DNA of 64,000 nucleotides from Albitalea sp966211955 (GTDB lineage Bacteria > Pseudomonadota > Gammaproteobacteria > Burkholderiales > Burkholderiaceae_C). The DNA is taken from assembly GCA_966211955.1 (NCBI GenBank), contig CBIHOF010000001.1, positions 310,001 to 374,000 on the forward strand. The letters run 5' to 3'. Positions 7,441 through 17,631 of this stretch are shown here, piece after piece (position 1 is the stretch's first letter; the number at the start of each line of letters is the position of its first letter). Under the pieces are notes generated by a model. That model did no database searches. It saw nothing but the letters and a program-made list of their open reading frames with translations, and was not told the origin of the DNA. Both the position numbers and the translations under genes were made by a program.

Positions 7441-8574
7441 ATGCCGACGGAGATGTCTCCCGTCATTGCGTCAGACGAGCGCGTGCGCGAAGTCGGCGCG
7501 TTGCGCAAGGTGCTCTCGCGCCCGGAGTTCGGCTCCGTCTCCGGTGCCTTGCTGGTGTTCGCGATGTTCGCCGTGGTGGCGGGCGACTCCGGCATGTTCA
7601 GCGCCGAAGGCGTGGTGAACTGGTCCACGGTGGCGGCCTTCCTCGGCATCCTTGCCGCGGGCGCCGCACTGCTCATGATCGGGGGCGAGTTCGACCTGTC
7701 CATCGGCTCGATGATCGGCTTCTCGGGAATGATGCTGGCCATTCCCTGCCTGTACTGGCACTGGCCGGTGTGGGCCGCGGCGGTGTTCGCCTTCGGCTGC
7801 GCGATGGCGCTCGGCGGCGTCAACGGCTGGCTGGTGGTGCGCACGGGGCTGCCTTCATTCATCGTCACGCTGGCGTTCTATTTCATCCTGCGCGGGCTGT
7901 CGCTGGCCTTGTCGACGACGCTCACCGGCAAGACCATCCTCAGCACCAACGGCGACCTCGTGCTCAGGCAGATCGTGAGCGCGGACCCCATCATCGGGTC
8001 GCTGTTCCATGGCCACGTGCTCACCGGCCTGTTCAACACCCTGTCGCATGCGGGCCTGCTCGCCGCACGCGACGACGGCACGGCGCTCGCCATCGGCGTG
8101 CCCAAGGTGGTGGTGTGGTGGCTGCTCATCACGGCTGTCTGTGCGTTCACGCTGTCACGCACGCGCTTCGGCAACTGGGTGCTGGCCTCGGGCGGCGACC
8201 CGGTGGCTGCCAAGAACGTGGGCATCCCGGTGGCGAGGGTGAAGATCCTGCTGTTCGTGCTCATGGCCTTCTTCTCCACGCTGTTCGCGGTGCTGCAGGT
8301 GGCCGATGCAGGCTCGGCCGCGGCCGACCGTGGCCTGCAGAAGGAGTTCGAAGCCATCATCGCCGCGGTCATCGGCGGCTGCCTGCTGACCGGCGGCTAC
8401 GGCTCGGTGGTGGGCGCGGCCTTCGGTGCACTCATCTTCGGCATGGTGCAGATCGGCATCGGCTACACCAGCATCGACAACAACTGGTACCGCGTCTTCC
8501 TCGGCGTGATGCTGCTGGTGGCGGTGCTGTTCAACAACTACATCCGCCGGCGCTTCGCGCTGGGCAAGCGCTGA
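7441..8574 (+). CDS. Sugar/inositol ABC transporter permease
   Basis: A 377-residue inner-membrane permease of the BPD_transp_2 (RbsC-like) family with about ten hydrophobic helices. Characteristic stretches are AAGAALLMIGGEFDLSIGSM, GLPSFIVTLAFYFILRGLSLAL, GNWVLASGGDPVAAKNVGI (the cytoplasmic coupling region) and EFEAIIAAVIGGCLLTGGYGSVVGA. It should form the channel for the substrate delivered by the preceding binding protein. ATG 7441 has a GAGGA ribosome site 6 nt upstream; the alternatives at 7375 or TTG 7351 would only add a polar tail. The ATPase gene begins 10 bp after the stop. Confidence 0.88.
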   Translation: MPTEMSPVIASDERVREVGALRKVLSRPEFGSVSGALLVFAMFAVVAGDSGMFSAEGVVNWSTVAAFLGILAAGAALLMIGGEFDLSIGSMIGFSGMMLAIPCLYWHWPVWAAAVFAFGCAMALGGVNGWLVVRTGLPSFIVTLAFYFILRGLSLALSTTLTGKTILSTNGDLVLRQIVSADPIIGSLFHGHVLTGLFNTLSHAGLLAARDDGTALAIGVPKVVVWWLLITAVCAFTLSRTRFGNWVLASGGDPVAAKNVGIPVARVKILLFVLMAFFSTLFAVLQVADAGSAAADRGLQKEFEAIIAAVIGGCLLTGGYGSVVGAAFGALIFGMVQIGIGYTSIDNNWYRVFLGVMLLVAVLFNNYIRRRFALGKR

Positions 8575-8584
8575 GGGGGATGGA

Positions 8585-9370
8585 ATGAGCGACTACATTC
8601 TCCAGCTCGAGAACATCAGCAAGTTCTTCGGCCCGGTCATCGCGCTCAACGGCGTGACGCTCAGGTTGAAGAAAGGTGAAGTGCATTGCCTGCTCGGCGA
8701 CAACGGGGCCGGCAAGTCCACGCTCATCAAGACCTTGGCGGGCGTGCACTGCCCGGACAAGGGCGAGTACCGCTTTGAAGGCCAGCCGGTGCGCTTCGGC
8801 TCGCCGCGGCAGGCGCTCGATAGCGGCATCGCCACCGTCTACCAAGACCTGGCGCTGGTGCCGCTCATCAGCGTCGCCCGCAATTTCTTCATGGGCCGCG
8901 AGCCGCAGAAGAAGCTGTTCGGCGTCATCCCGGTGATGGACCATGAACTGGCCGCCACCACCGCCCGCGAGAAGCTGGCCGAGATGGGCATCAAGGTGCG
9001 CGATCCGCACCAGCCCATCGGCACGATGTCGGGCGGCGAGAAGCAATGCCTGGCGATCGCGCGGGCCATCCACTTCGGCGCCAAGGTGCTCATCCTCGAT
9101 GAGCCCACCGCGGCGCTGGGCGTGAAGCAGAGCGTGAACGTGCTCAAGCTGATCGCCCGGGCGCGGCAGCGGGGCATCTCCGTCATCTTCATCACGCACA
9201 ACGTCAACCACGCCTACCCGATCGGCGACAGCTTCACGCTGCTCAATCGCGGCAAGTCCCTCGGGACGTTTGCCAAGTCCGAGGTCTCGAAGGACGAGGT
9301 GCTGGACATGATGGCCGGCGGCGCGGAAATGCAAAAACTCGTGGCTGAACTCGATGGCGTCACGATCTGA
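8585..9370 (+). CDS. Sugar/inositol ABC transporter ATP-binding protein
   Basis: A 261-residue single-domain ABC ATPase that powers the importer. Walker A is GDNGAGKST (about residue 38), the Q-loop is within VYQDLAL, the signature is MSGGEKQCLAIARA and Walker B is VLILDEPTAALG, followed by the switch histidine in VIFITHNVNHA. Many sugar importers of this type have a double-length ATPase; this is a half-size form, so it must act as a homodimer. The start has GGGGGATGGA just upstream. The iolC gene follows 18 bp later. Confidence 0.9.
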   Translation: MSDYILQLENISKFFGPVIALNGVTLRLKKGEVHCLLGDNGAGKSTLIKTLAGVHCPDKGEYRFEGQPVRFGSPRQALDSGIATVYQDLALVPLISVARNFFMGREPQKKLFGVIPVMDHELAATTAREKLAEMGIKVRDPHQPIGTMSGGEKQCLAIARAIHFGAKVLILDEPTAALGVKQSVNVLKLIARARQRGISVIFITHNVNHAYPIGDSFTLLNRGKSLGTFAKSEVSKDEVLDMMAGGAEMQKLVAELDGVTI

Positions 9371-9388
9371 GGGCAGGAACGAATTCGC

Positions 9389-11335
9389 ATGACCACACTG
9401 CATTTCCCTGTTGGCCGAACGCATGACCTGGCCTGCATCGGGCGGCTCGCCGTCGATCTCTACGCGCAGCAGGTCGGCTGCAAGCTGGAGGACGTGAGCA
9501 GCTTTGCCAAGTACCTGGGCGGGTCGTCGGCCAACATTGCCTTCGGCGCCGCCCGCCTGGGCCTGCGCGCGGCGATGGTCTCGCGGGTGGGCGACGAGCA
9601 GATGGGGCGCTTCCTGCTGCAGACGCTGCAGCGCGAAGGCTGCGACACCTCGCAGGTGCAGGTGGACCCGGAGCGCCTCACCGCGCTGGTGCTGCTCGGG
9701 CTGAAGGACCGCGACACCTTTCCTCTGATCTTCTACCGCGAGAACTGCGCCGACATGGCGCTGGATGCGAACCTCATCCGCGAAGACTTCATTGCGCAGT
9801 GCCGTGCGTTGCTGATCACCGGCACCCACCTGAGCACGCCGAAGGTGCGGGAGGCATCGAGCACGGCGCTGGCGTATGCCGGCCGGCATGGCACCGTGCG
9901 CGTCCTGGACATCGACTACCGCCCCGTGCTGTGGGGCCTCACGCCACGCGGCGATGGCGAGACGCGCTACGTCGCGAGTGAACAGGTCACGCGGCAGTTG
10001 CAAGAGATGCTGCCGCACTTCGAACTCGTCGTCGGGACGCAGGAGGAGTTCGTCATCGCAGGCGGCGTGCCGGGCGACCTGGTCGCCTCCTTGCGCCGGG
10101 TGCGCGAGGTGACCCAGGCGGCGCTGGTGGTCAAGCGCGGACCGCAGGGCTGTGCGTACATCGAAGGCGATGTGCCGCCACGCATCGAGGACGCGCTGAC
10201 CGTGCAGGGCGAACGCGTGGAAGTGCTGAACGTGCTGGGCGCGGGCGACGCCTTCCTGGCCGGCTTGATGAGCGGGCTGCTGCAAGGCCAAGGTTTCGAG
10301 CAGGCCGCGAAGATCGCGAATGCCTGCGGCGCCATCGTGGTGTCGCGCCATGCCTGCGCGCCTGCGATGCCGACGCCGCAGGAGCTCACGCACTGGTTCT
10401 CGGGCACCCGGCATCCGAAGGTGGATGCAGACGAGCAACTGGCCCACCTTCACCGCGTGACGCCACGCCGCGCCGACTGGTCGCACCTGTGCGTGATGGC
10501 CTTCGATCACCGGCCACAGTTCATCGAGATTGCGCGGGAGGCCGGCGTTGGCGAGCCACGCATTCGCGACCTGAAGAAGCTGCTGGTGCGCGCCGTCGAA
10601 ACGGTGGAAGAGCGCGAGTCGCTGCATGGCCGCATCGGCGTGCTGTGCGACAGCGCCCATGGCGAGGATGCGCTGCAAGACGCGACCGGCCGCGGCTGGT
10701 GGGTGGGCCGTCCGGTGGAGATGCCGGGCTCGCGCCCGCTGCGCTTCGACATCGGCGACTCGATTGCCTCGCAGCTCATCCACTGGCCGGCCGAGCAGAC
10801 GGTGAAGTGCCTCGTGCACTACCACCCCGACGACCGCGCCGCCCTGCGGCTGGAGCAGGAGACGCAGGTGCTCACGCTGTGGGAGGCCACTCGCGAGAGC
10901 GGCCATGAGCTGCTGATCGAGCTGATCCCGCCGCGCGACATGACCGCTGCGGGGACGGCCGACGCGGCGGTGCTGCGTTCGGTCAAGCGCCTGTACAACC
11001 TCGGCATCAAGCCCGAATGGTGGAAGCTCGCGCCCATGCAGGCCAGCGGCTGGGATCAGTTGCAGGCGCTTGTGCTGCAGCGCGACCCGATGTGCCGTGG
11101 CGCCACCATCCTCGGCCTCAATCAGCCTCTCGACAAGCTGGCCGAGACCTTCGGCGAAGCGCGCAATCCCATCGTCAAGGGCTTCATGGTGGGGCGCACA
11201 CTGTGGGCTGAGCCCAGCTTGCGGTGGATGCGCGGCGAGTTCAGCGATGAACAGTTCATCGACGAGGTGGCGCGCAACTTCGGCCTGCTGGTCGATGCCT
11301 GGCGGCGCTCGCATCCTGAGGAGGTCACGGCATGA
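9389..11335 (+). CDS. iolC: Bifunctional 5-dehydro-2-deoxygluconokinase with C-terminal DUF2090 aldolase-like domain
   Basis: A 648-residue fusion. Residues 1 to about 330 are a PfkB-family kinase that phosphorylates 5-dehydro-2-deoxy-D-gluconate: GGSSANIAFGAARLG near residue 44 and the catalytic GAGDAF at 284-289 with base Asp287. From about residue 360 to the end is a DUF2090 domain (SHLCVMAFDHRPQF, WKLAPMQASGWDQL, NPIVKGFMVGRTLW), which has a TIM-barrel aldolase-like pattern and probably replaces a separate iolJ aldolase. Kinase and aldolase would act successively to give dihydroxyacetone phosphate and malonate semialdehyde. Fusions of this type are known in proteobacteria; the aldolase role is inferred here. 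Confidence 0.9.
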   Translation: MTTLHFPVGRTHDLACIGRLAVDLYAQQVGCKLEDVSSFAKYLGGSSANIAFGAARLGLRAAMVSRVGDEQMGRFLLQTLQREGCDTSQVQVDPERLTALVLLGLKDRDTFPLIFYRENCADMALDANLIREDFIAQCRALLITGTHLSTPKVREASSTALAYAGRHGTVRVLDIDYRPVLWGLTPRGDGETRYVASEQVTRQLQEMLPHFELVVGTQEEFVIAGGVPGDLVASLRRVREVTQAALVVKRGPQGCAYIEGDVPPRIEDALTVQGERVEVLNVLGAGDAFLAGLMSGLLQGQGFEQAAKIANACGAIVVSRHACAPAMPTPQELTHWFSGTRHPKVDADEQLAHLHRVTPRRADWSHLCVMAFDHRPQFIEIAREAGVGEPRIRDLKKLLVRAVETVEERESLHGRIGVLCDSAHGEDALQDATGRGWWVGRPVEMPGSRPLRFDIGDSIASQLIHWPAEQTVKCLVHYHPDDRAALRLEQETQVLTLWEATRESGHELLIELIPPRDMTAAGTADAAVLRSVKRLYNLGIKPEWWKLAPMQASGWDQLQALVLQRDPMCRGATILGLNQPLDKLAETFGEARNPIVKGFMVGRTLWAEPSLRWMRGEFSDEQFIDEVARNFGLLVDAWRRSHPEEVTA

Positions 11336-11390
11336 GCGCCCGGCCGCCCGAAGGCGCTCGCACCGCAGTGCGCAGCACGGAGGTTTTCCA

Positions 11391-13253
<1,863 letters not shown>

Positions 13254-13286
13254 TCAAAGAACCTGATCACGAAGGACCATCGCTTC

Positions 13287-14201
13287 ATGACCCCCTGGAA
13301 CGTACGCATCGGCATCAACCCCATTTCGTGGAGCAACGACGATTTGCCCGCGCTCGGCGGCGAGACGCCGCTGGAGACCGCGCTCAGCGAAGGCGCCGAG
13401 ATCGGTTACGAGGGCTTCGAACTGGGCAACAAGTTTCCCAAGGACCCGCAGGCGCTCAAGGCCAAGCTGGCCGAGTACAAGGTGGCCTGCGTGTCGGGCT
13501 GGTATTCAGGCCGCCTCGCCGAGGACACGCTGGACAACGAGATCGAGCGGTGCGTGCAGCACATGGAAAAGCTGCGCGTGCAGGGCTGCAAGGTCGTGGT
13601 GTACGGCGAGGTGGCGGGGTCCATCCAGGGCGACATCGACATGCCGCTGGCGCGGCGCCCGCGCTTTCGTACCGATGGGCAATGGAAGGGATACGCCAAG
13701 CGCCTCAATGCCTTCGGCGAGCACCTGAAGGCGAGCCATGGCATCACGCTGGCCTACCACCACCACATGGGCGCCTATGTGGAATCGCCCGAGGACGTGG
13801 ACCGGCTGATGAGCGAGACGGACGACAACGTCGGCCTGCTCTTCGACACCGGCCATGCGTTCTTCGGCGGTGCGGGCGACCCGGTGGCCTTGCTCAAGCG
13901 CCACGTGAAGCGCGTGGTGCATGTGCATTGCAAGGACGTGCGCAGCGATGTGGTGGCCATGGCACGCAACCGGCAGTGGGCCTTCCTGCAATCGGTGATC
14001 AATGGCGCGTTCACGGTGCCGGGTGATGGAGCGATCGACTTCGAAGCGGTGCTGCGGACGCTGCACGATGCCGGCTATGAAGGCTGGCTGGTGGTGGAGG
14101 CCGAGCAAGATCCTGCGGTGGCGCCGAGCTACCAATACGCGAGCCTGGGATTCAAGACGCTGTCGCGCATCGTGCGGGACATCAACGCGGGGCGGTCATG
14201 A
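13287..14201 (+). CDS. iolE: myo-Inosose-2 dehydratase
   Basis: A 304-residue xylose-isomerase-like TIM barrel that dehydrates 2-keto-myo-inositol, the step between IolG and IolD. Family landmarks are the start VRIGINPISWSNDD, GYEGFELGNKFP, GITLAYHHHMGAYVE with its metal-binding histidines, VGLLFDTGHAFFGG and VVHVHCKDVR. The gene is preceded by GAAGGACC. Its TGA overlaps the next gene's ATG as ATGA, so iolE and iolB are translationally coupled. Confidence 0.93.
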   Translation: MTPWNVRIGINPISWSNDDLPALGGETPLETALSEGAEIGYEGFELGNKFPKDPQALKAKLAEYKVACVSGWYSGRLAEDTLDNEIERCVQHMEKLRVQGCKVVVYGEVAGSIQGDIDMPLARRPRFRTDGQWKGYAKRLNAFGEHLKASHGITLAYHHHMGAYVESPEDVDRLMSETDDNVGLLFDTGHAFFGGAGDPVALLKRHVKRVVHVHCKDVRSDVVAMARNRQWAFLQSVINGAFTVPGDGAIDFEAVLRTLHDAGYEGWLVVEAEQDPAVAPSYQYASLGFKTLSRIVRDINAGRS

Positions 14202-15016
14202 CGGCCACACGCAGTCCCTTGCTCGTGAAGGCGAGCCGCAGCGAACGCACCATCGTCGAGGTCACGCCGGAATCGGCGGGCTGGCGCTATGTGGGCTTCA
14301 AGGCCATCCGGCTTGGGGCCGGGGAGGGCGAGTCGGTGTCCACCGGAGACCGCGAGCTCTGCATCGTGGTCCTGACGGGTACCGTGGACCTGGCCGTGGG
14401 CGATCAGGTCTTTCGCGAGCTGGGCTCGCGGCAAACCGTGTTCGAGGAGAAGTCACCGGCAGCTCTGTACGTGCCTCGCGACCATCAAGTGAAGATCATC
14501 GCCCGCAGCGACGCTGAAGTCGCACTGTGCTCGGCACCCTCTACCGGCCTTCACGGCGTGCGCCTCATCGACCCGCAAACCATGCGCCGCAGCGTGCGCG
14601 GCCAGGGCAGCAACACGCGGTACGTCTGCGACATCCTTCCGCAGGACGACCCGCTCGCCGAGCACCTGCTGGTGGTCGAGGTGATCACGCCGGGCGGGCA
14701 TTCGTCCAGCTATCCGCCGCACAAGCACGACCGCGATGCGGCGCCGGAAGAGACCCAGCTCGAAGAGACCTACTACCACCGCCTCAACCCGTCGCAGGGT
14801 TTCGCGTTCCAGCGCGTCTACACCGACGACCGCAGCCTCGACGAAGCGATCACCGTCGAGAACCACGACACCGTGATGGTCCCGCGGGGCTACCACCCCT
14901 GCGTCGCGCCGCATGGCTATGACCTGTACTACTTGAACGTCATGGCCGGCCCGGGCCGCCAATGGTGTTTCAAGAACGACCCGGCGCATGAATGGATGCT
15001 GCGCACCGAGTCTTGA
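14198..15016 (+). CDS. iolB: 5-Deoxy-glucuronate isomerase
   Basis: A 272-residue bicupin that converts 5-deoxy-glucuronate into the keto acid used by IolC. The second cupin contains the metal-site cluster SYPPHKHDRD and ETYYHRLNPSQGFAFQRVYTDD, and the C terminus has VPRGYHPCVAPHGYDLYYLNVMAGP, all typical of IolB. It begins inside the iolE stop (ATGA) and is the last rightward gene of the island. The following 38 bp hold a small CCGTG/CACGG stem before the convergent oxidoreductase gene; a terminator there is weak at best. Confidence 0.93.
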   Translation: MTATRSPLLVKASRSERTIVEVTPESAGWRYVGFKAIRLGAGEGESVSTGDRELCIVVLTGTVDLAVGDQVFRELGSRQTVFEEKSPAALYVPRDHQVKIIARSDAEVALCSAPSTGLHGVRLIDPQTMRRSVRGQGSNTRYVCDILPQDDPLAEHLLVVEVITPGGHSSSYPPHKHDRDAAPEETQLEETYYHRLNPSQGFAFQRVYTDDRSLDEAITVENHDTVMVPRGYHPCVAPHGYDLYYLNVMAGPGRQWCFKNDPAHEWMLRTES

Positions 15017-15054
15017 CCAAGCCGTTTTGACCACGCCGTGTTGAACGCACGGTG

Positions 15055-16083
15055 TCAGACGGCTTCGGGCTGGCCGCTCTTGAGTGATCGTGTGATGGCC
15101 AGCGTGATGCGCGTGGCCTCGGTCGCGTCGTGCAAGGTGAGCGGCAAGGTCGATTCGCCGCGGCAGGCGGACACGAAGGCTTCCAGCTCGCGCAGGAAGG
15201 CATCGGCGAAGCGCTCGTAGAAGTCCTTCACCGCGAGGTGGCCCACGCCGCTGGCATCCGACAGCTGCACGCGGTCTCGTGCGGCGCCTGCGCCCACGAG
15301 CAGCTTGCCTTGCGTGCCGATCACTTCGGTGCTGGTCTCGTGCCCGTGCGCAAACGTGCGCGAGGCATACACCAGCGCACGCTGGCCTGTCTCGAATTCG
15401 ATGACGGCCAGGCCGTTGTCCACGTCGCCGATGGCCTGCAGTTCAGGGTGGACCGCGATCGTGCCGGTGGCGAAGACCCGCGTTGCGCGGGGGCCGCCGA
15501 GCAGCCAGCGCGCGAGGTCCACGTCGTGCACGCTGCAGTCCATGAAGATGCCGCCCGAGGTCGGGGCGAACTGCAGGAAGGCGCCCGTCGGGTCGAGCAT
15601 GTCGCAGGTCTGCGAGCGCAGGAGGAAGGGGTCGCCGATGCGACCTTCGTCGATCATGCGATGGGTGTTCTGGTAGCTCGCATCGAAGCGCCGGACGAAG
15701 CCCACCATTGCAATCGGGGCGCCGGGCTGCGATGCAAGTTCTTCCAGGCGAATGCAATCTGCAAGCGTCAGCGCAAGGGGTTTCTCGACAAAAACCGGCA
15801 GGCCTAGTCGCAGGACGGTTTCCACCTGCTGTGCATGCAGCGTGCTCGGCGTGGCGAGCACGACGGCGTCCAGGCCCGGATGATCCAGGAACTGGTCGAA
15901 GTCGGCGTAGCAAGCGGACAGCCCCAGTTCCTGCTCGGCCCGCGCCCGTTCGGCCGGCACCGGTGAGCAAGCGGCGGCCAGTTGGCAGTGGGGAATGCGA
16001 TGTGCCAGGTTGCAGGCATGCCGCCAACCCAGGCGGCCGAGGCCGGCGATGCCGACCTTCAAGGGAGTGGACTTCATGGGCAT
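15055..16083 (-). CDS. Gfo/Idh/MocA oxidoreductase, second inositol dehydrogenase-like enzyme
   Basis: A 342-residue NAD(P)-dependent dehydrogenase, paralogous to the one at 4099-5088. The Rossmann start is VGIAGLGRLGWRHACNLAHR, followed by FVEKPLALTLADCIRLEE and the GGIFMDCSVHDVDLARWLLGG region with the catalytic residues. A role in oxidising scyllo- or another inositol isomer, or in returning side products to the pathway, is plausible from position; the substrate is not shown by sequence. It is convergent with iolB. Its promoter region carries the same paired GAA-N6-TTC palindromes as the regulator promoter, so it is likely part of the same regulon. ATG 16077 is a possible alternative start. 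Confidence 0.82.
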   Translation of the reverse strand: MPMKSTPLKVGIAGLGRLGWRHACNLAHRIPHCQLAAACSPVPAERARAEQELGLSACYADFDQFLDHPGLDAVVLATPSTLHAQQVETVLRLGLPVFVEKPLALTLADCIRLEELASQPGAPIAMVGFVRRFDASYQNTHRMIDEGRIGDPFLLRSQTCDMLDPTGAFLQFAPTSGGIFMDCSVHDVDLARWLLGGPRATRVFATGTIAVHPELQAIGDVDNGLAVIEFETGQRALVYASRTFAHGHETSTEVIGTQGKLLVGAGAARDRVQLSDASGVGHLAVKDFYERFADAFLRELEAFVSACRGESTLPLTLHDATEATRITLAITRSLKSGQPEAV

Positions 16084-16130
16084 CAGTCTCTCGCGCAGAG
16101 TGAAGGGCGAGAGGTGATTAGAAGTCGAGC

Positions 16131-16142
16131 GAAGAAGAATTC
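16131..16142. promoter_or_regulatory. Putative RpiR/IolR operator 3 (weaker site)
   Basis: The sequence GAAGAAGAATTC carries GAA-N6-TTC half-sites but lacks the fourth matching base pair seen in the other sites. It lies between a TCTAAT box (16117-16122 on the minus strand) and the stronger palindrome upstream, in the promoter of the oxidoreductase gene starting at 16083. Confidence 0.45.
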
Positions 16143-16160
16143 CCTAGTGGATTTCTCTTG

Positions 16161-16172
16161 GAAAGAATTTTC
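16161..16172. promoter_or_regulatory. Putative RpiR/IolR operator 4
   Basis: The palindrome GAAA-GAAT-TTTC, with flank GGAA-N6-TTCT. It is the same core as the two sites near 6.1 kb, and its centre is again exactly 30 bp from its partner (16136.5 and 16166.5). Confidence 0.58.
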
Positions 16173-16196
16173 TGTTTTTCTGTTGGCGCTCTGTGC

Positions 16197-17612
16197 TCAG
16201 ACAAAGCTCTCGCCAAGCCGCAGATATCGCCACTGCCCGGCCGGCAGGTCGCCCAACATCACCTTGCCGATGCGCACGCGCTTGAGCCCCAGCACCTTCA
16301 GCCCCACCGCTTCGCACATGCGGCGGATCTGCCGCTTCTTGCCTTCCTTGAGCACGAAGCGCAGCTGGTCGTCGTTGACCCACTCGACCTGCGCCGGCCG
16401 CAGCGGCTCGCCATCGAGCTCCAGGCCGTGGTTCAGGAGCGCGAGCTTGTCGTCGGGCAAGCGGCCGCCATCCATCGTCTGCACGCGCACCAGGTATTCC
16501 TTCTCGGTGTCGCTGTCCTCGCCGATCAATTGCTTGGCGACGCGGCCGTCTTGCGTCAGCACGAGCAGGCCCACCGAATCGATGTCGAGCCGGCCGGCGG
16601 GCGCGAGGCTGCGCAGGTGTTCGCGCAGGAAGCGGATGCCACTGTGGTCCTCGCGCCACTGGTTTTGCGGCGTGACGAGCACGAAGGCTGGCTCGTAGCC
16701 GTCCTCGGCCTGGCCGCTGACATAGCCCACCGGCTTGTTGAGCAGCACGGTCACGCGCTGCGCCTGCTGGAACTTGGCACGGGCGTCCACGGTGATGCGC
16801 TGGTCGGGCATCACGCGCGAGCCGAGTTCGCTCACCACCACGTCGTCGACACGCACCCAGCCCTTGGCGATCCATTCGTCCGCTTCGCGGCGCGATGCAA
16901 TGCCCAGCTCGCTCATGCGCTTCGAGAGCCGCATGCTGCCGGGCATCTCGGCGTGGATGGGTTCATCGTCATGCGGCTCGCTGCGGGGCGCGGGCATGCG
17001 CTGCATGCGGCCACGCGGCGGAGGTGGCTGGCGGCGGTCGTCCTGCCGAGGCGCGGGACGACGGACGTCGTTGCGCGGCTCATCCTGGCGACGCATGTCC
17101 TGACGGCGGCTGTCGTCGCGCGGGGCAGGGCCGCGACGCGGGTCGGCGCGTGGCGGTTCGTTTCGACGTGCGTCTTGGGGGCGCTTGTCATGGGGCCTTG
17201 GATCGGCTGCGTGCGTGTCGGCCCGCCTTGGTGGCGGCGCGCCATCGTTGCGCGTGCGATCGTCGCGGCGAACATCCGTGTCGAGTCGTCGCGCTGCCCC
17301 GCCGCCTGAGAACGCGGTGTTGCCACCACGCGGTGCTTGCATGCCCTTCAAGGGGTCGGGCCGCGGGGCGGGCCGCTTCTGGAACGCGCCCGGTTCATCG
17401 CGCCGCACGAACTTCTCCGGCGGCTTGTCGCCGAAGCGCTGCCGCAGCTGTTCCTGGTAGCGCGCTTCGCGTTCCTCGCGCGCGGTCTGCGCCTGCGCGA
17501 GCGTGGGACGCTGGCGCGGGGCCGAGCCTTGGCCGCGAACCGGCGGGCGCTTGGGTTGGGGTGTGGTGTCGCCCTGCGTGGCAGGCGGCTTCTTCAACTT
17601 GATCGTGGCCAT
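16197..17612 (-). CDS. RsuA/RluF-family 23S rRNA pseudouridine synthase with long disordered N-terminal extension
   Basis: A 471-residue protein that would isomerise a uridine in rRNA. The enzyme is confined to the C-terminal half: an S4 RNA-binding domain at about 227-285 (RLSKRMSELGIASRREADEWI) and the catalytic domain after LLNKPVGYVS, with GRLDIDSVGLLVL and catalytic Asp343, ending with KKRQIRRMCEAVGLKVLGLKRVRIG. RRMCE and the following stretch are closest to RluF (U2604), but RluB is possible. Residues 1-225 are low-complexity Arg/Asp/Pro/Gln with RRQD-like repeats and probably unstructured. ATG 17612 gives the MATIKLKKP start seen before the extension. It lies 19 bp downstream of mutL. 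Confidence 0.85.
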   Translation of the reverse strand: MATIKLKKPPATQGDTTPQPKRPPVRGQGSAPRQRPTLAQAQTAREEREARYQEQLRQRFGDKPPEKFVRRDEPGAFQKRPAPRPDPLKGMQAPRGGNTAFSGGGAARRLDTDVRRDDRTRNDGAPPPRRADTHAADPRPHDKRPQDARRNEPPRADPRRGPAPRDDSRRQDMRRQDEPRNDVRRPAPRQDDRRQPPPPRGRMQRMPAPRSEPHDDEPIHAEMPGSMRLSKRMSELGIASRREADEWIAKGWVRVDDVVVSELGSRVMPDQRITVDARAKFQQAQRVTVLLNKPVGYVSGQAEDGYEPAFVLVTPQNQWREDHSGIRFLREHLRSLAPAGRLDIDSVGLLVLTQDGRVAKQLIGEDSDTEKEYLVRVQTMDGGRLPDDKLALLNHGLELDGEPLRPAQVEWVNDDQLRFVLKEGKKRQIRRMCEAVGLKVLGLKRVRIGKVMLGDLPAGQWRYLRLGESFV

Positions 17613-17631
17613 GACGGACTCGGGTGAGGCT

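Noticed and set aside
15017..15054. CCGTG/CACGG stem as a terminator between iolB and the oxidoreductase gene
   Set aside because: Stem is only 5 bp with a 7-nt loop and no T run, too weak to call.
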